DNA from: JBCCGG01 sp039029395
GTDB lineage: Bacteria; Pseudomonadota; Alphaproteobacteria; Kiloniellales; JAKSDN01
Assembly: GCA_039029395.1 (NCBI GenBank)
Contig: JBCCGG010000013.1
Location: 59,122 to 123,121 of the forward strand
Direction: 5' to 3'
DNA length: 64,000 nucleotides
Shown here: piece after piece, positions 61,235 to 64,000 of the stretch
How the letters are laid out: each line of letters begins with the position of its first letter
Numbering within the stretch: position 1 is the first letter of the stretch
Position numbers and translations under genes: made by a program
The notes under the pieces: model-generated
Told to the model about the DNA's origin: nothing
Seen by the model: the letters and a program-made list of their open reading frames with translations, nothing else
Databases searched by the model: none

Positions 61235-62451
61235 GGCTTGACCGCCGCCAGCTGGGTGACCGGCGCCAGTGGCCGCCAGCCGGTGAAGTCGCCGAGCGCC
61301 TCGGCCCGGGCCACCGCGAGGCGGGTGAGGTCGCCGCCGTGGCGGTCTCTGAAGGCGCCCATGGCCCGCTCGCCCTCCAGGGTGACGGCGTTGGCGACCA
61401 GGCGCCCGCCGGGGGCAAGGTGCTGCCAGCAGTGCTCAAAGAGGCCCGGCGCGGCCAGCCCGCCGCCGAGAAAGACCGCGTCGGGCGCCGGCAGATCCTC
61501 GAGCGCCTCGGGCGCCGCCCCGGCGATCACCTGGAGCGCGGGCGTGCCCAGCGCCAAGGCATTGTCGGCGATCAAGGCGCGCCGCGCGGGCGAGGTCTCG
61601 ATGGCCAGGGCGCCGGCCCCCGGCGCCGCGCGCAGCCACTCGATCGCGACCGAGCCGCAGCCGGCGCCGACATCCCACAAGGTCTGACCCGCAAGCGGCG
61701 CCAGGGCCGCCAGGGTGACCGCGCGCACCTCGCGCTTGGTCAGCTGGCCGTCGTGGCGGAAGGCCGCGTCCGGCAGGCCGGGGGTCCTGGGCAGCAGCAC
61801 GGCGTTCGGCCCGGCGACGCAGTCGACCGCCAGGGTGTTGAGATCGGCGATGTTCGTCTCGGCGAAGTCCTTGGCGACGGCCTCGCGGCGCGCCTCCTTG
61901 GGCCCGCCCATGTGCTCCAGCACCGTGAGCTTGCTATCGCCATAGCCGCGGTCCACCAGCAGATCGGCGACCTGGCCCGGCGTCGTGCCGTCCTCGCTCA
62001 GGATCAAGAGCTTGGCGCCCGGCTGAACCTGGGGCTGCAGCCCGGCGAGCGGCCGGCCGTGGAGCGTCAGGGTCGCCGTCTCCGCCAGGCTCCAGCCGAG
62101 CCGCGCGGCGGCCAGGGAAAAGGCCGAGAGACCCGGCACGACGACGACCTCCTCCCGGGGGATGCGCTTTAGGAGGCTGACCCCGATGCCGTAGTGCAGG
62201 GGATCGCCGGTCGCCAGCACGCAGACCCGCTGGCCGCGCCGCTCGACGATCTGATCGAGCAGCAGGGAGAGCGGGCTGCTCCAGGTCAGGCGCTCTTGGG
62301 CTCCGTCCGGCACCAGGTCCAGGTGGCGTGCCCCACCGATCAGCACTTCGGCGTCGGCCACCAAGGTCCGGGCCCCCGGCGCGAGGCCGTCCAAGCCGTC
62401 CTCGCCCAGGCCGACGATGGCAAGCCACGGGCTCATGGGCCCCCGGGTCAT
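61231..62451 (-). CDS. cobL: Precorrin-6Y C5,15-methyltransferase (decarboxylating), CbiE-CbiT fusion
   Basis: 406 residues: N-terminal tetrapyrrole methylase (CbiE-type; WLAIVGLGEDGLDGLAPGA, VCVLATGDPLHYGIGVSLL, VVPGLSAFSLAAARLGW) and C-terminal CbiT-type Rossmann methyltransferase (LWDVGAGCGSVAIEWLR, about 255-271; DAVFLGGGLA). It methylates C5 and C15 and decarboxylates the ring C acetate. ATG at 62451 overlaps the cobH stop as ATGA; an internal ATG at 62436 (MSPWLAIVG) is possible. Confidence 0.94.
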   Translation of the reverse strand: MTRGPMSPWLAIVGLGEDGLDGLAPGARTLVADAEVLIGGARHLDLVPDGAQERLTWSSPLSLLLDQIVERRGQRVCVLATGDPLHYGIGVSLLKRIPREEVVVVPGLSAFSLAAARLGWSLAETATLTLHGRPLAGLQPQVQPGAKLLILSEDGTTPGQVADLLVDRGYGDSKLTVLEHMGGPKEARREAVAKDFAETNIADLNTLAVDCVAGPNAVLLPRTPGLPDAAFRHDGQLTKREVRAVTLAALAPLAGQTLWDVGAGCGSVAIEWLRAAPGAGALAIETSPARRALIADNALALGTPALQVIAGAAPEALEDLPAPDAVFLGGGLAAPGLFEHCWQHLAPGGRLVANAVTLEGERAMGAFRDRHGGDLTRLAVARAEALGDFTGWRPLAPVTQLAAVKP

Positions 62452-63083
62452 AAGCCAGCCGCCGCCAGGGCGTTGACCGCGGCCGCCGCAAGGGCGCTGC
62501 CGCCGCGCCGGCCCGCGAGCGCCAGCGCCGGGCAGCCGGTCTCGGCCGCGATCAGCGCCTCTTTCGATTCCGCCGCCCCCACGAAGCCGACCGGAAAGCC
62601 CAGGATCACCGCCGGCGCGGGCGCGCCCTCGGCCAAGAGCTCGAGCAGGCGAAAGAGCGCGGTCGGCGCGTTGCCGATCGCCACCACCGCGCCCGCCAGA
62701 TCGGCCGCCCAGAGATCCACCGCCGCCGCCGAGCGGGTCGTGCCCTGGGCCTCGGCCAGATCCGGCACACGGGGATCCCGCAAGCTGCAGAGCACAGGAT
62801 TGCCGGCCGGCAGGCGCGCCCGGGTGATGCCCTCGGCGACCATGTGGCAGTCGGCCAGCACCGGCGCGCCGGCTTCCAGGGCCGCCCGACCGGCGCCCGC
62901 CGGATCGCCCCGCCAGGCCAGGTCGGCCACGATCTCCGGCATGCCGCAGGCGTGCACCAGGCGCTGGGCGACCGGCGCCAGGCCCTCCGGCAGGGCCGAG
63001 AGGTCGAGCTCCGCGCCCAAGATCTCGAAGGACCGCCGGGTGATCGCCCGGGGGTCGCGCAGGTAGTCGAAGCGCGCGCTCAA
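62448..63083 (-). CDS. cobH: Precorrin-8X methylmutase
   Basis: Moves a methyl group from C11 to C12, giving hydrogenobyrinic acid. 211 residues. Features: YLRDPRAITRRSFEIL, QRLVHACGMPEIVADL with the catalytic His, LADCHMVAEGITRARLP, and the Gly-rich IGNAPTALFRLLELL and GFPVGFVGAAESK. The ATG overlaps the CbiX stop (ATGA), showing translational coupling of the cobalamin operon. Confidence 0.95.
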   Translation of the reverse strand: MSARFDYLRDPRAITRRSFEILGAELDLSALPEGLAPVAQRLVHACGMPEIVADLAWRGDPAGAGRAALEAGAPVLADCHMVAEGITRARLPAGNPVLCSLRDPRVPDLAEAQGTTRSAAAVDLWAADLAGAVVAIGNAPTALFRLLELLAEGAPAPAVILGFPVGFVGAAESKEALIAAETGCPALALAGRRGGSALAAAAVNALAAAGL

Positions 63084-64000
63084 GAGCGCTTCAGGCTGCG
63101 CGGGCCGAGCGGATGGTCGGCGTGGGGATAGGGGTGGTGGCCGTGGTCGTGGCTATGGCCATGGCTATGCCCGTGGCCGTGACCGTGATCGTGATCGTGA
63201 CTATGGGAATGGCCATGGCCGCCGCCGTTGCCCGTGCCGATGCCCTCCACGTGGTGGTGGTGGCTCTCCTGGGCCAAGCCCACCTCGGCCTCGAAGCCGA
63301 CGATCTGCTCCCGGTACTTGCACAGCTTGCAGTTCATCAGGTTCTCGCCGGCCAGGATCTCCTCGACCCGCTCGGCGAAGGAGTCCAGCACCAGGGGATG
63401 GTCCGAGAGATAGGGCGCCTTGACGAACTGGATCTCCGGATGGCTGGCCGCGACCTCGTCCGTGTGGTCGTAGATCCGCTTCACCAGGACCCCGGTGAAG
63501 AGGAAGTAGGGAAACACGATGATACGCCGGTAGCCCAGCTTGGCGGCGTGCTCCAGGCCCGGGCGCACAAGGGGAAAGGTCACCCCCGAATAGCAGGTCT
63601 CGCCCCAGCCGAAGCCGAAGCCCTCCCAGAGCAGGCGCATGACCTTGGTGATGTTCGAGTTGGCGTCCGGGTCCGAGGCGCCCCGTCCCACCACCATCAG
63701 CAAGGTCTCCTCCGCCGGCACCGCCCCCGCGGCACTCTCCAGCGCCTCCTGGATGCGCGCCGAGGCGGCGCCCAGGAGCTTGGCGTCGATCGCCAGCTCC
63801 CGGCCGTAGTCGATCGCCATCTGCGGATACTGCGCCTGATAGGTGTTGAGCACCGAGGGAATGTCGTTCTTGGCGTGGCCGGCCGCGAACAGCATGCCCG
63901 GCACCGCCAGCACCCGCTCGTGCCCGCTTTCCCGCAGACGGTCCAGCCCGTCGCGGATCACCGGCCGGGCGAACTCCAGAAAGCCGCTCTCCACCTCGTA
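63080..64000 (-). CDS. cbiX: Sirohydrochlorin cobaltochelatase (CbiX type) with His-rich tail, 5'-truncated by the window edge
   Basis: Inserts cobalt into sirohydrochlorin. The N-terminus (GHGS-type motif) lies beyond position 64000; the frame is open through to the end, so a GTG at 63994 is internal. Visible: VESGFLEFARPVI, a GMLFAAGHAKNDIP segment with a ligand His, GRGASDPDANSNITKV, SGVTFPLVRPGL, and YRRIIVFPYFLFTGVL. After MNCKLCKYREQIVG (about 225 residues from the visible start) a His-rich stretch with about 30 histidines alternates with Gly, Ser and Asp and likely binds cobalt. First visible gene of the operon. Confidence 0.9.
   Translation of the reverse strand, partial: YEVESGFLEFARPVIRDGLDRLRESGHERVLAVPGMLFAAGHAKNDIPSVLNTYQAQYPQMAIDYGRELAIDAKLLGAASARIQEALESAAGAVPAEETLLMVVGRGASDPDANSNITKVMRLLWEGFGFGWGETCYSGVTFPLVRPGLEHAAKLGYRRIIVFPYFLFTGVLVKRIYDHTDEVAASHPEIQFVKAPYLSDHPLVLDSFAERVEEILAGENLMNCKLCKYREQIVGFEAEVGLAQESHHHHVEGIGTGNGGGHGHSHSHDHDHGHGHGHSHGHSHDHGHHPYPHADHPLGPRSLKRS

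Noticed and set aside
1..64000. CRISPR array
   Set aside because: No series of regularly spaced direct repeats was seen.

Overview
The window reads as a chromosome segment of an aerobic, probably marine or soil alphaproteobacterium (Rhodospirillales or Kiloniellales-like). This rests on high GC in the flanks, the F1 atpD-atpC end followed by rppH, the block rplU-rpmA-obgE-proB-proA-nadD-rsfS-rlmH-gpmI-envC-ctpA, and a CobH/CobI/CobL cobalamin pathway. Genus is inference; no rRNA or other strong marker is present.

Layout. (1) 1-13.4 kb is conserved housekeeping: the end of the ATP synthase operon, a ferritin-like gene, then a long minus-strand operon with many 4-bp start/stop overlaps and a clear intrinsic terminator after rpmA. 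(2) 13.4-14.7 kb holds an acid-ceramidase/NAAA-like Ntn hydrolase and tRNA-Ser(CGA). (3) From the tRNA to about 58.9 kb the DNA is less GC-rich by eye, has long intergenic gaps and carries catabolic genes, so it looks like an accessory region. No intact integrase or duplicated tRNA end was seen.

The accessory region has three parts. 15.0-30.4 kb is a reduced-phosphorus module: a FosX-like VOC protein, a PtxD phosphite dehydrogenase that keeps the known active-site residues in the same numbering, a Rieske oxygenase and its flavin/2Fe-2S reductase, a zinc-type alcohol dehydrogenase, a PhnC-PhnD-PhnE1-PhnE2 transporter, an EamA permease, a LysR regulator with a palindrome in front of the reductase, and a PhnZ/TmpB-type HD-domain oxygenase. 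30.6-38.2 kb holds uncharacterised genes: a tandem pair of paralogues and three exported proteins, one of 1509 residues. 38.8-47.2 kb is a second phosphonate module: a phosphonoacetate hydrolase (PhnA), a PhnY-like aldehyde dehydrogenase, a D-2-hydroxyacid dehydrogenase, a LysR and an EamA permease, headed by a CobW-type metallochaperone GTPase fused to a degenerate tyrosine-recombinase domain.

50.5-58.5 kb encodes a corrinoid-dependent methyl-transfer system: a CmuA-like methyltransferase/corrinoid fusion, a reductive activator (RamA-like), MetF, a MetV-like partner and a multi-iron-sulfur MvhD-type electron carrier. The last two share a short C-terminal peptide motif (PEDEILKQLG-like), which suggests a common docking site. 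No separate corrinoid:folate methyltransferase lies in the window.

(4) 58.9-64 kb returns to high GC: a ChrR-type cupin gene and a GST gene that share a palindromic operator-like site, then a tightly overlapped cobalamin operon cbiX-cobH-cobL-cobI cut by the window end.

Best candidates for something undescribed: a Rieske oxygenase taking the place of the 2-oxoglutarate dioxygenase in a PhnY*/PhnZ-like C-P cleavage route, the CobW-recombinase fusion, and the shared C-terminal peptide in the methyl-oxidation proteins.
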